From Alphaproteobacteria bacterium CG_4_9_14_3_um_filter_47_13 (GTDB lineage Bacteria; Pseudomonadota; Alphaproteobacteria; Micavibrionales; Micavibrionaceae): DNA of 41,272 bases. Shown in pieces: positions 1 to 8,676 of this stretch; the stretch's first letter is position 1, and every line of letters starts with the position of its first letter. The translations under genes and the position numbers were made by a program. Below the pieces are notes generated by a model. That model was given only the letters and a program-made list of their open reading frames with translations. It had not been told where the DNA came from and ran no database searches. The DNA lies in NCBI GenBank assembly GCA_002789675.1, contig PFTR01000088.1, positions 1 through 41,272 of the forward strand, read 5' to 3'.

Positions 1-1
1 G

Positions 2-991
2 AACAAACCCTTTGATACAGAAAAAAATATCCGGCATATCAAGGAAACATTTGACTCCTATCTTGCCCTGCTCCCGCCGCCAACAGAAATGATGGATAAA
101 AATGACCGCGCCTCTTTACGTGCTGCCTCCGATATTATTTTAAAAGCTCTCGCATCGCGTCTGCATATGCACCTTCATTATTATTTTCAGGAAGGCCTTC
201 TAAAAACCACAGCCTATCACGGCGATATGACGCAGGATATCTGGGCAACAAATGTGGCCTACCATCTTCTGCTGGAAAGAAGTCAGAATGCTGCGAAAGA
301 AAGCAATATTTCCGCTCTTCATCACCTCGCCCGGAATATGCTGTTCCGTCTTCTGGAGACCATGCCGGACTTACTGATAAAAGCGGCTTCAACCAGCCGC
401 AATGATTTGAAAAAAGGACAATATTACGGACTACAGATTTCCGACCTTTCCCGCCGGATGGTTATGGCGATGACTGGCTGTTTATCTCTTGCTCTGGATT
501 TACAGGACACCTATAAAACGCGCCATACGAAAGAAGCCGCCAATAAAATAAAGCTGCTGGCGCGGAAAGATATGCGCCTTCGCAGGGCGCATATCATGGC
601 GCGGCGATCCGCCAAAGAAGGTACAGCAATCAAAGGGAAACTTGATCATATTAAATTTTACAACCGCCCGGGAAAACCTTTTACGACCGCAAATTTTGTT
701 AGCACCGACACCATTCTTCTGGCTCCCTTTAAAAGTCTGCTCCGCATGGGAGTGACCAATGGGGCGTCTTTCTGGGGCATTGGAAAAATGGTCAAAACAA
801 GCAGTACCCCTTTATTCGAGATTGAATTTGAAGGCGCGGGGCAGCATGCCAAAACATATTGGGAAGATTATTTGTCCTACAGCCTGCGCGATATTTATAA
901 TTTATACCCCGGCGCCTTACGCATGACGTGGGAATTCCCAGATATTCGCCGTTCGGATGCGATGTCCGATCTTATTGGCCGTATAAAATAA
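2..991 (+). CDS. Hypothetical protein, 5'-truncated, first gene of TGT-like operon
   Basis: The reading frame is open to the left edge, so the start lies outside the window; 329 residues are visible. An internal ATG pair at 89 is the first Met codon in the window but is not preferred as the start because the frame upstream is clean. I recognise no family. The first two thirds look helical and basic (runs such as KKGQYYGLQ, LLARKDMRLRRAH). The last third, from NRPGKPFTTANFV to the C-terminus, looks like a compact mixed alpha/beta domain with aromatic residues (FWGIGK, YWEDYLSY, MTWEFPD). No signal peptide, membrane segment or metal motif is visible in the part seen. The next gene follows after 23 nt on the same strand, so it probably shares an operon with the coiled-coil and TGT-like genes. 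Function unknown. Confidence 0.75.
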   Translation, partial: NKPFDTEKNIRHIKETFDSYLALLPPPTEMMDKNDRASLRAASDIILKALASRLHMHLHYYFQEGLLKTTAYHGDMTQDIWATNVAYHLLLERSQNAAKESNISALHHLARNMLFRLLETMPDLLIKAASTSRNDLKKGQYYGLQISDLSRRMVMAMTGCLSLALDLQDTYKTRHTKEAANKIKLLARKDMRLRRAHIMARRSAKEGTAIKGKLDHIKFYNRPGKPFTTANFVSTDTILLAPFKSLLRMGVTNGASFWGIGKMVKTSSTPLFEIEFEGAGQHAKTYWEDYLSYSLRDIYNLYPGALRMTWEFPDIRRSDAMSDLIGRIK

Positions 992-1014
992 AGAAGAAAA
1001 AAGGATAGAGAAAA

Positions 1015-2100
1015 ATGCCTAGAACCTGTGAAGAAATCAGCGCTGCTCTGGATACAAAATATGACGAACTGACGACCATGTACGAAGAAATTGGTGTCAA
1101 AATAGATAAATTCGAACAACTCGCGGCAGACGTTGAAGCGCTGGATCAAGAGATTGGTACGATAAGTGAGCAGATTGACTATGTAAGAACTTGCCAGTTT
1201 CAGCTGAATAATCATGGCTATAGCAGCCTTGATGCCCTATGGGACGGAATCGAGGAAGCTTATGGTGTCATTGAAACTCTGGAAGGAGAAATTGAAGAAC
1301 ATGCTGCAGAAATGGAAAGACTGAATACGGAGTATTCCGATCTTCTGGCAGAAGAAGAACGTCTTGAAGGCATTATAGAAGCAACAGAAAGCGAAATCGA
1401 AGAAACCAACGCCCACATTGCCGGCATCGAACAGGACATCGAGATCAAGGAAGAACAGTCCAACCTCTATGACGAACTCGAAGAGCGCCTTGAATCCATT
1501 GACGAGCATAATGACAACGAAGAATATCTGGAAGCCTCGGAAGAGTTTGAAGCCTTACTTGAGGATATCGGCAATTACGATGATCTTCTGGCAGAAATTG
1601 AGCAGCTTTATGCCGATCTTGACACAATGCGCGGCGATGTCATTCAGGCCGAGCAGGATATTACCAATAAAGAGCAGGAACTTGCAGATATTGCGCAACA
1701 GATTACAGCCAATGAAGACGCTTTTGATGAAGAAGACCGTCAGGCCGCAGAAAAAGAACAGACTGTTGCTGAAAATGAAGCTGAAATTATACGGCTGGAA
1801 GGTGTTTATGAAGACTGCGCCGACATGGACGGAGTTGATGTTGATGGCCTGACAGCAGAAATGCAGGCTCTGATGGATGAAAAAGCGCCACTCGAAGCGG
1901 AACTGGGTGAAATGGATTTTGATACCGATATTCAGGACTATAATATAGTCCTGCAGTCCATCCAGTATAACGAGGATTCTTTTGAGGCGCACAAATGCGG
2001 AGGGCGCGGCTTTGATTCAACGGAGGGCGACTATGAAGAAGATCCCTATGATATCCCGGAAGAATATGAATCCGAAGAATGGGATGATCCCGAAGAATAG
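1015..2100 (+). CDS. Acidic coiled-coil protein
   Basis: A 361-residue protein made almost entirely of Glu/Asp-rich heptad-like helices (for example EEIGVKIDKFEQL, LEGEIEEHAAEMERL, IEATESEIEETNAH), so a long coiled coil is predicted from about residue 10 to 305. The tail is unstructured-looking and extremely acidic, ending EYESEEWDDPEE. A small Gly/Cys/His patch (HKCGGRGF) near residue 330 separates coil and tail. There is no signal peptide or membrane helix. The start is preceded by AAGGA about 10 nt upstream. It lies 23 nt after the preceding gene and 12 nt before the TGT-like gene, which implies co-transcription. It could be a scaffold, a nucleic-acid mimic or a structural filament protein; sequence alone does not decide. 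The negative charge contrasts with the basic upstream protein. Confidence 0.85.
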   Translation: MPRTCEEISAALDTKYDELTTMYEEIGVKIDKFEQLAADVEALDQEIGTISEQIDYVRTCQFQLNNHGYSSLDALWDGIEEAYGVIETLEGEIEEHAAEMERLNTEYSDLLAEEERLEGIIEATESEIEETNAHIAGIEQDIEIKEEQSNLYDELEERLESIDEHNDNEEYLEASEEFEALLEDIGNYDDLLAEIEQLYADLDTMRGDVIQAEQDITNKEQELADIAQQITANEDAFDEEDRQAAEKEQTVAENEAEIIRLEGVYEDCADMDGVDVDGLTAEMQALMDEKAPLEAELGEMDFDTDIQDYNIVLQSIQYNEDSFEAHKCGGRGFDSTEGDYEEDPYDIPEEYESEEWDDPEE

Positions 2101-2112
2101 GCAGTTATCTTT

Positions 2113-3531
2113 ATGGCGCATTACCGTTTCATCCATAATTTAAACGATCATAGTTTTTCCGCCCGGCAGCAGGGTTTTGTTACCGCCGCCGGTTATCTTC
2201 TTTCCGTGCATCGCTATAGTCCAAAATTCGTAGAATTCGCGCAGACTTTAAATCAGGATTATGATGAGCTTATTATGGCCGATAACGGATTTTTCGAGCG
2301 CATCCGGTTGCTGATCCGGCATTTTTCTGCCGAAAGCGCAGCCCTGCTAGAACAGGTATCTGCCCTTGAAACCACTCTTGGGCGAAGATGCCGCCCCGGC
2401 GATATGCCTCAGGACATACAGACAAACTACCGGATTCTGGCCAAAAAAGTGCGTGATGAAGTTTATAAAACAGAGCAAAGCCACGAACTTGATTTTTCTG
2501 CCGTGCTGGCCGAGCAGGCTCTGATCCAGCCAGACCGTCAAGTCTGCCCCGAAGATATTCTGCTGGCCAGTCTGGTCGGGCTGAATATCGAACCGGAATA
2601 TTGCGCTTTGCCCCGCTCTTTTTACCGCTATCGCAACGAACGCTCGGCGCGTTTTTGCACATTTGCAAAAGAGGGGGCATGGGGCGCAACGACAGGATCC
2701 ATCATGGCGGTGGCTTCTGCGGCTGATTTTAATTCGGCCTTTGATGCCGGACGGGAAATGGCACTGGCAGGGCATGAGCATTTTGCCATCGGGACAGGCG
2801 CTTACATGGCCGATCATCATTACACCGACCATTATAGGCAACACAAAAAAACTGTCATTCTGGAACGTTCCGTCCCACGGCGCTATCTTCGTACCATTCT
2901 TACAACACTGGGCTTGGTGCAAGGTTATAAAGAAGTTGCTGGAAAGCCCCCTGCGCATATTCATCTGCTCGGACTGGGGACACCAATTATCATGTTGATG
3001 ACCGCATGGATTGGCCGCGATACACAGGAAATCAGTTTTGACGCAACAAGCCCGATCAAAGATGCCGTGGAGGGGACGATCTATGTTACAGACCCCAGTT
3101 ATCTGAAATTCAAAACCCGGAAACTGGCCGAATTTTACGCGCAAAATCCAGCAGATAACTGGCAGTGTGATTGTCTCTATTGCCAGAGTTACAGCAAAAA
3201 ATACCCTATGAATTCGGCAAAAGCCGCCCAATGGTGGGAGAAAAACCAGCCCGCCTCACTAGGACGAGAACATCTGGAAGACAATACCGCTCTGGCAGAA
3301 GCTCTGCCTTTATTTGCCGAGCCACGAAACAGCCCTTTTCTTGCAGATATCTCGGACTGGCGCATGGGGCATAATCATATGATGCTGGAGCGTAGTATGG
3401 CCGCGTTTAACGAGTGTGGCTCTGCAAAAGATTTTAAAACACTGGCAGAACATAAAATAAGCGCATATATCAACCGTTCTTTACCACACTATGCCTATGC
3501 CATACAGCATGCCTGGGAGATGGCATCATAA
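2113..3531 (+). CDS. Divergent tRNA-guanine transglycosylase/DpdA-superfamily protein
   Basis: The 472-residue protein carries the landmarks of the TGT TIM-barrel family. There is an ADNGF motif at 56-60 (the DSGG-type acid/base Asp, here D57). HFAIGTGAYMA at 223-233 resembles the substrate-pocket VGGLAVGE loop. HLLGLGTP at 284-291 is a typical barrel strand. SFDATSP at 309-314 places D310 as the glycosyl nucleophile. A zinc site CxCxxC at 352-357 is completed by a His in GHNH at 419-422. Known family members swap a guanine in tRNA, or in DNA for DpdA, for a 7-deazaguanine base. It is not ordinary Tgt: it is about 100 residues longer than is usual, has a poorly matching stretch of about 120 residues after D57, and has N58 in place of Ser. 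No queuosine synthesis genes are in the window. The substrate could be tRNA or DNA; DpdA-like activity is inference. Confidence 0.72.
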   Translation: MAHYRFIHNLNDHSFSARQQGFVTAAGYLLSVHRYSPKFVEFAQTLNQDYDELIMADNGFFERIRLLIRHFSAESAALLEQVSALETTLGRRCRPGDMPQDIQTNYRILAKKVRDEVYKTEQSHELDFSAVLAEQALIQPDRQVCPEDILLASLVGLNIEPEYCALPRSFYRYRNERSARFCTFAKEGAWGATTGSIMAVASAADFNSAFDAGREMALAGHEHFAIGTGAYMADHHYTDHYRQHKKTVILERSVPRRYLRTILTTLGLVQGYKEVAGKPPAHIHLLGLGTPIIMLMTAWIGRDTQEISFDATSPIKDAVEGTIYVTDPSYLKFKTRKLAEFYAQNPADNWQCDCLYCQSYSKKYPMNSAKAAQWWEKNQPASLGREHLEDNTALAEALPLFAEPRNSPFLADISDWRMGHNHMMLERSMAAFNECGSAKDFKTLAEHKISAYINRSLPHYAYAIQHAWEMAS

Positions 3532-3584
3532 TTGACAACAGACATATCACCAAGTCCCGGCGCCCCCTGTATTTATCTATTCCC

Positions 3585-3613
3585 TTGAAATAAAAGCACG
3601 AGTACCCTATAAT
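3585..3613 (+). promoter_or_regulatory. Sigma-70-type promoter of ssrA
   Basis: TTGAAA at 3585-3590 and a perfect TATAAT at 3608-3613 are separated by 17 nt. The predicted start, about 3619-3620, coincides with the first stem of the acceptor half of the tmRNA. This strong promoter fits a constitutive, abundant RNA. Confidence 0.85.
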
Positions 3614-3618
3614 TATAA

Positions 3619-3996
3619 GTGCTGGGCTTGCCCAGATATGATGCTAAACGCTTTGCGGAATAAGCGCTGTGGACCCGGGGGCAGTGCCCGGCGGCTCCAC
3701 CATTTAAGTTGTGACCATAAAATACGACTTAGACGGCGGGGCCGAAACAGGATCGACACACGTAATAAAGGCACGGTCTGTATCCGGTATTGTACCACCG
3801 TTATCGGGCTGTTTTTATAGTTGCAAACGATAACAACTATGCTTTCGTAGCAAAAGCTTCTAACGACAACTTTGTTGCCGTTGAAGGGGAAGCAATCGCT
3901 GCCTAATTTGGCCGCATTGTGCGCTACACTTAAATCCCTGGAAGTCTAAGCGCTTTCAGGTGGGGGTTCGGCGGCACCTGGCAACAGAAGCCGCCA
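3619..3996 (+). ncRNA. ssrA: Two-piece (circularly permuted) tmRNA precursor
   Basis: The acceptor piece comes first and ends GGCTCCACCA at 3702, preceded by a T-arm-like stem CCGGG/CCCGG. A spacer of about 35 nt follows and is expected to be removed. The coding piece begins with GGGGCCG at 3738. GGGGCCG pairs fully with CGGCTCC before the ACCA end, rebuilding the tRNA-like acceptor stem; GAAACAGGATCGACAC after it matches the conserved tmRNA 5' domain. The tag reading frame begins at GCA 3823. AGCGCT-containing segments at about 3663 and 3949 can pair to hold the two pieces together. The permuted order is known from alphaproteobacteria. The RNA rescues stalled ribosomes with SmpB and tags the nascent chain for proteolysis. 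The exact ends after processing are uncertain. Confidence 0.92.
3823..3906 (+). other. tmRNA proteolysis-tag reading frame (27 codons)
   Basis: The resume codon is GCA, and the tag starts ANDNNYAFVA and ends EGEAIAA before TAA at 3904-3906. Start (AND) and hydrophobic end (AIAA) are typical degradation-tag features. The length of 27 residues is about twice that of the alphaproteobacterial tags I know. NDN recurs at codons 2-4 and 14-16, followed by Phe/Val/Ala-rich residues, which suggests an internal duplication. Confidence 0.85.
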
Positions 3997-4003
3997 CTTT
4001 TTT
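3970..4003 (+). terminator. Rho-independent terminator of ssrA
   Basis: GGCGGC at 3970-3975 pairs with GCCGCC at 3990-3995 and is followed by six T at 3998-4003. A competing stem CAGGTG/CACCTG (3957-3962/3975-3980) shares one base with it and may form the 3' end of the mature coding piece. Confidence 0.75.
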
Positions 4004-4098
4004 CTTCTTTGAAAATCATGCCCCCCTGCATTTTTATATTATTGGAAACTAAAGCAGGGAGTGAAAAATGTTACGAAACAGCTATTGTGCGCCGCACA

Positions 4099-5358
4099 CT
4101 ATTTTTTATCATTCTTTTTTCGACCCTGAAAAAAAGAATAAACACTCTTTCTACGCTTTGAAACAGTGCCGCAGCCTTCTTCCCGACGACGGTCGCGGCG
4201 ACAGGAAAGCAAATGGCACAAAGCATCGAACTTTGCTTTGTTCTCTTCATAAATCTCTTCAGCAAAATAATGAAGGTTTTTAAGATTTTCCGGACTGGCA
4301 TCATCAATTTGTGCACTAGGGGCGTGAGGGTGAGACGCGCCATGAACCATAGATTTATTAAAGATATAAAGATTATCTCCGACCTCTTCGGCAAAACTAT
4401 CCATCAGCGCCGATTCAGACGCATGGAAAAAAATATTAATCAACGGCAAATCATTCACCGGATCAACCACACCCAGAGACCCATACCGGTTCCAGTCCTC
4501 TTTTTTGATGGAGCGATTCGTATAACCGGTGCCAAGAATAACCATAACCAGATTATGGTCTTTAGGGATATGCCGCCTGATGGCTCCCAGATAACTAATG
4601 CACGGATTATCAAAGATCACACCATCAATCGCCGAATAGGAAAGTCTTCCGGGTTCTCCTGGATAGGACGCCGAAAAATGATGACAGGGAAAATATGTCG
4701 GTGCCGCGCAGCTTGCCATGACAGCATCATAAAGACTGACATCCAATGTAGCAGACGGTTGCAGTTCAGAGTTATGCTGCCTGATATTTTTAAACCAGAC
4801 AGCATGACCACCCTCATCCATAATATTATTCACCGTGCAGGCAGGCGTATCGCCTGTTTCATCCTTTTCTTCAGCCACTTCAAGCTGCTCGCCATCAATA
4901 TTATAAGCAGGAATAATCAAACTACTGAGGGACTCTTCCAATTTTGCATCCCCATAAAGCGCCTTCAAGGCTTTACCCAGATTTTCCGGATCATAATGGC
5001 CATGGCGACACAGCCAGTTCAACTGGCTCAGCTTTAAAGTACGGTTATTAAAGTCATGCAAAATACCGCGAAAATCACGAAACTGGTCAGGCGGAAAAAT
5101 ATGGATCCCTTCCCGCTCATAGAATTTCACCAAATGTCGCGCTTTATAAAGCGGCATTTCAGGATGATCGGGGTGGCGGCGCGTCAAGGCCGCATTCAGA
5201 ATAGCCCCTGTGGATGGCCCTGCGAATATATCAACCATTTCAGCCATACGCAGCCCTGTAGCATCCTCGATTTTTGACATGATATGCGCAGGCACAAGCC
5301 CGCGCATTCCACCGCCATACGTAAACAGAGCCACAAAGGTTTTATCAGGGTTCATCAT
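4099..5358 (-). CDS. Patatin-like phospholipase
   Basis: A 419-residue acyl hydrolase of the patatin family. The oxyanion-hole motif is YGGGMRG (14-20). The nucleophile elbow is GPSTG (47-51, Ser49), a variant of GxSxG. The catalytic Asp is in AIDG (D245), where many patatins have DGG/DGA. A helical body follows, then a basic tail rich in Arg/Lys. There is no obvious signal peptide, so cytosolic action or type-specific export is open. Two ATG codons are adjacent at the start; no good Shine-Dalgarno is visible. A CTGACA/TATGAT promoter precedes it, so it is probably a single-gene unit. Relatives cleave membrane phospholipids in virulence, predation or phage defence. No nucleotidyltransferase partner is present, so a CBASS role is not supported. 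Confidence 0.9.
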   Translation of the reverse strand: MMNPDKTFVALFTYGGGMRGLVPAHIMSKIEDATGLRMAEMVDIFAGPSTGAILNAALTRRHPDHPEMPLYKARHLVKFYEREGIHIFPPDQFRDFRGILHDFNNRTLKLSQLNWLCRHGHYDPENLGKALKALYGDAKLEESLSSLIIPAYNIDGEQLEVAEEKDETGDTPACTVNNIMDEGGHAVWFKNIRQHNSELQPSATLDVSLYDAVMASCAAPTYFPCHHFSASYPGEPGRLSYSAIDGVIFDNPCISYLGAIRRHIPKDHNLVMVILGTGYTNRSIKKEDWNRYGSLGVVDPVNDLPLINIFFHASESALMDSFAEEVGDNLYIFNKSMVHGASHPHAPSAQIDDASPENLKNLHYFAEEIYEENKAKFDALCHLLSCRRDRRREEGCGTVSKRRKSVYSFFQGRKKNDKK

Positions 5359-5391
5359 AGGAAATCCGGAAGGTAAAAACTTTAATTATCA

Positions 5392-5420
5392 ATCATAACG
5401 TAAGAAAGAGTCTTTGTCAG
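5392..5420 (-). promoter_or_regulatory. Promoter of the patatin-like gene
   Basis: On the minus strand CTGACA (5420-5415) and TATGAT (5397-5392) are spaced by 17 nt, leaving a leader of about 25-30 nt before the ATG at 5358. Confidence 0.65.
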
Positions 5421-5456
5421 GGAGCAACGCAACAAATAGATCTGTGCACAGAGAAG

Positions 5457-5484
5457 AAAAAAAACCGGGTCACTAATGACCCGG
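5457..5484 (-). terminator. Terminator downstream of the LysR gene
   Basis: A perfect 8-bp stem, CCGGGTCA/TGACCCGG, with a 4-nt loop is followed on the minus strand by eight T (5464-5457). It lies about 165 nt after the LysR stop. Confidence 0.85.
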
Positions 5485-5649
5485 CGAGTTGAACAGGGAG
5501 ATTTCACGTCTCAAAAGACGTAGGATTCAAAAGAACCCCGCCAACGTAAAACGTCAACGAAAAGGGTTATATACGTTTGAAGAGTTTATGACTAAAGATA
5601 TATTTGCATGACTGACATGCATATTATGCATATCTGATTTCCAGAGATT
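5485..5649. other. Gene-free stretch with small inverted repeats
   Basis: No coding frame is seen. It holds ACGTCT/AGACGT (5506-5511/5516-5521, 4-nt loop), GCATG/CATGC (5606-5610/5616-5620), and two copies of the palindrome ATGCAT at 5617-5622 and 5626-5631. This is the 3' untranslated region of the LysR transcript. The hairpins could be RNA structure or protein sites; nothing decides between them. Confidence 0.4.
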
Positions 5650-6540
5650 CTAGAAATGCGTTTTTGCCACATGCTCGAGAAGAAAATCCCGGAAAATTTC
5701 TATTTTCTGGGACTGACGGCGCTCCTCCGGATAAACGAAATAAACATCAACCTCTTTGGGCTGGTAATCAGGAAGCACAATCTCCAGATTTTTACTCTCG
5801 TCCGCCAGATAGTCCGGCAAAGCGGCCAGTCCTGCACCATACTCAACGGCCTGATGAATCGCATACATTGAATTAATCATCAGCAGATTATTATCAATTT
5901 CAGGATTCGCACCCGCCAGACGGAATAGCCAGTTCAGATCGGCAAACGGCGCCGGTGAGTTTTCAGGATAACCGATTAGCGTATGTTTTTGTAAATCTTT
6001 TGCCGTTTCAGGAATCCCCTGTTTTTTTAAATATGACTTTGAGCCATATATATGAAAATTAATAGTCGTGATCTGCCTTTGCACCAGATCCTGCTGTTCG
6101 GGCTTATAAAGACGAATGGCGGCATCGGCCTCCCGCATTCCCAGATTAAGAATACGGTCATCCAGTAAAAGAGAAAGCTGGATGTGCGGATGTTGCTCAC
6201 CAAGCTGGCGCAAGCGCGGCGCAAGCCATGTGGAACCTATAAATTCTGTTGTCGTAATGCGCAAAGGCCCTTCGGGAAGCTGTTTTGAATCAAGAAGCTG
6301 CCCCTCGACCATGGACAGTTTCCCGAAAATTTCTTTTGCTGTTTTTTGTAGCAACTCCCCCTGCTCTGTCAGTAGCAAACCACGCGCATGACGATGGAAC
6401 AGGATAATTCCAAGACTCTCCTCCAGCGTACTGATCTGGCGGGAAACGGCAGACTGACTAAGATTTAAGGTATCACCGGCATGGGTAAAACTACCCGCTT
6501 CAGCCACCGCATGAAAAATTCTAAGTTTATCCCAGTCCAT
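5650..6540 (-). CDS. LysR-family transcriptional regulator
   Basis: A 296-residue LysR-type regulator. The winged HTH is at residues 1-60 (MDWDKLRIFHAVAEAGSFTH, then LSQSAVSRQISTLEESLG). An effector-binding domain of two Rossmann-like lobes follows from about 90 to 290. Its start is 26 nt downstream of the aspartate aminotransferase stop on the same strand, so it is probably translated from that transcript rather than from a divergent promoter, which is less usual for this family. Target and ligand are unknown; the neighbour suggests amino-acid or nitrogen-related control, but that is a guess. It ends at a strong terminator at 5484-5457. Confidence 0.93.
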   Translation of the reverse strand: MDWDKLRIFHAVAEAGSFTHAGDTLNLSQSAVSRQISTLEESLGIILFHRHARGLLLTEQGELLQKTAKEIFGKLSMVEGQLLDSKQLPEGPLRITTTEFIGSTWLAPRLRQLGEQHPHIQLSLLLDDRILNLGMREADAAIRLYKPEQQDLVQRQITTINFHIYGSKSYLKKQGIPETAKDLQKHTLIGYPENSPAPFADLNWLFRLAGANPEIDNNLLMINSMYAIHQAVEYGAGLAALPDYLADESKNLEIVLPDYQPKEVDVYFVYPEERRQSQKIEIFRDFLLEHVAKTHF

Positions 6541-6566
6541 TCAGCAGATCCTGTTCCCGTACCTGA

Positions 6567-7857
<1,291 letters not shown>

Positions 7858-7887
7858 GAGAAGATCCTTTTTTTATGCCGATTTTAT

Positions 7888-7916
7888 TTGACAGCCTTTA
7901 GTGTATTATGTTAATA
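7888..7916 (+). promoter_or_regulatory. Promoter of the 58-residue gene
   Basis: A perfect TTGACA at 7888-7893 and TTAATA at 7911-7916 (17-nt spacer) precede the small gene at 7946. The -10 is weak; the -35 is the main evidence. Confidence 0.5.
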
Positions 7917-7945
7917 GTAATCATAGTTTAACAAGGGAGAGAAAA

Positions 7946-8122
7946 ATGAAAAATCTATTTGACGCCGCACTGGAAAAAATTGGTGAAATATGTATCGAAA
8001 ATGCAAAAGCAGACTTTAATGCCACCCGTAGAGAACATAAGCTCAATGAAATAGAAATGGCTAAAGCTACAGAAAAAAACAATAGCCAAAAGCCTTCATC
8101 ATTTTATAGACACTTAAACTAA
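7946..8122 (+). CDS. Small hypothetical protein, 58 residues
   Basis: The start at 7946 has a good ribosome site (AAGGGAGAG, 5-6 nt upstream); an in-frame ATG at 7901 would overlap the -10 region and has none. The protein is charged and helical in its first 45 residues (MKNLFDAALEKIGEIC, then ENAKADFNATRREHKLNEIE). It ends in a polar tail QKPSSFYRHLN. There is no signal peptide or membrane helix. Own promoter and a bidirectional terminator support a free-standing gene. No family is recognised. Confidence 0.65.
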   Translation: MKNLFDAALEKIGEICIENAKADFNATRREHKLNEIEMAKATEKNNSQKPSSFYRHLN

Positions 8123-8136
8123 GAGGATAATCAGAC

Positions 8137-8170
8137 AAACAGCATCTCTGCAAAAATAAAGATGCTGTTT
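8137..8170. terminator. Bidirectional terminator between convergent genes
   Basis: Perfect 11-bp stem AAACAGCATCT (8137-8147) and AGATGCTGTTT (8160-8170) with a 12-nt loop, between the small gene ending at 8122 and the secreted-protein gene ending at 8218. Confidence 0.7.
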
Positions 8171-8217
8171 ATAAGAAGGTGCTACAAGACAGAGGCGTAA
8201 ACCATTATAAATCCGGC

Positions 8218-8574
8218 TTAATTATCCTCTCCGGAAATATCAAACATATACTCGAAAGTTCGTATCCCTCTTTTCCCGTGCCCCCACATCAGGCAGTAAT
8301 GCTGCAAGATCGGCGCAAGGATATTGCCTTCTTTCTCTGTAATATTTTTTTCCTGCACCAGATAATGAACCATGTCACCGTCATGGTAATGGATATTGAA
8401 ATCCAGCCTTCCATCCGCCGTAAAACGATATTCCAGCATCTGCCCCGCCTTTAGATCCACACATTTTTCATGAGATTTTCGGGACTGCAAAGAAACAGTT
8501 TCTGCCCCTGCCGGAAGAGCGATGAAAACAATCAGAACAAAAATAATTCGTAGATAAGAAACTCTGCTCATCAT
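8218..8574 (-). CDS. Small secreted protein
   Basis: 118 residues from the chosen ATG at 8574 (AGAGGG about 6 nt upstream); a longer form from 8595 is possible. Residues 1-23 are a Sec signal peptide (basic start, hydrophobic core YLRIIFVLIVFIALP, cleavage expected after AGA). The mature part is about 95 residues. It contains LEYRFTADGRLDFNIHYHDGDMVHYLV, broken here as LEYRFTADG then RLDFNIHYHDG, which reads like paired beta strands of a small sandwich and recalls GOLD-type domains; that assignment is weak. Two Cys are present. It is probably periplasmic. It follows the phage operon on the same strand but behind a terminator. Confidence 0.7.
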   Translation of the reverse strand: MMSRVSYLRIIFVLIVFIALPAGAETVSLQSRKSHEKCVDLKAGQMLEYRFTADGRLDFNIHYHDGDMVHYLVQEKNITEKEGNILAPILQHYCLMWGHGKRGIRTFEYMFDISGEDN

Positions 8575-8627
8575 AAAAATCCCTCTCAAAAACATACACT
8601 CTGATAAAATTTATTGAAGAAGAATAA

Positions 8628-8670
8628 CGGGAACACGGGGGGCGGTAAAGAACAACTCCCCATGTTCCCG
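8628..8670 (-). terminator. Terminator of the phage-remnant operon
   Basis: CGGGAACAcGGGG (8628-8640) pairs with CCCCaTGTTCCCG (8658-8670) with one mismatch. A T-rich stretch follows on the minus strand. It begins 7 nt after the scaffold stop codon. Confidence 0.7.
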
Positions 8671-8676
8671 CATTTA

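Noticed and set aside
1418-1852. 144-residue frame inside the coiled-coil gene
   Set aside because: Shadow frame created by the Glu-rich codon repeats of the real gene; no ribosome site and atypical composition.
3532-4098. Integration of a mobile element at ssrA
   Set aside because: ssrA is a common attachment site, but no integrase gene and no repeated ssrA end were found in the flanks.
4068-4283. 71-residue plus-strand frame with a good AGGGAG ribosome site just after ssrA
   Set aside because: Most of it lies antisense within the 3' end of the patatin gene and the protein has no recognisable pattern. The ribosome site may be chance or the remains of a lost gene.
4099-5358. CBASS-type defence role for the patatin-like protein
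   Set aside because: No cyclic-oligonucleotide synthase or other CBASS gene lies nearby, and the neighbouring ssrA and LysR genes give no support.
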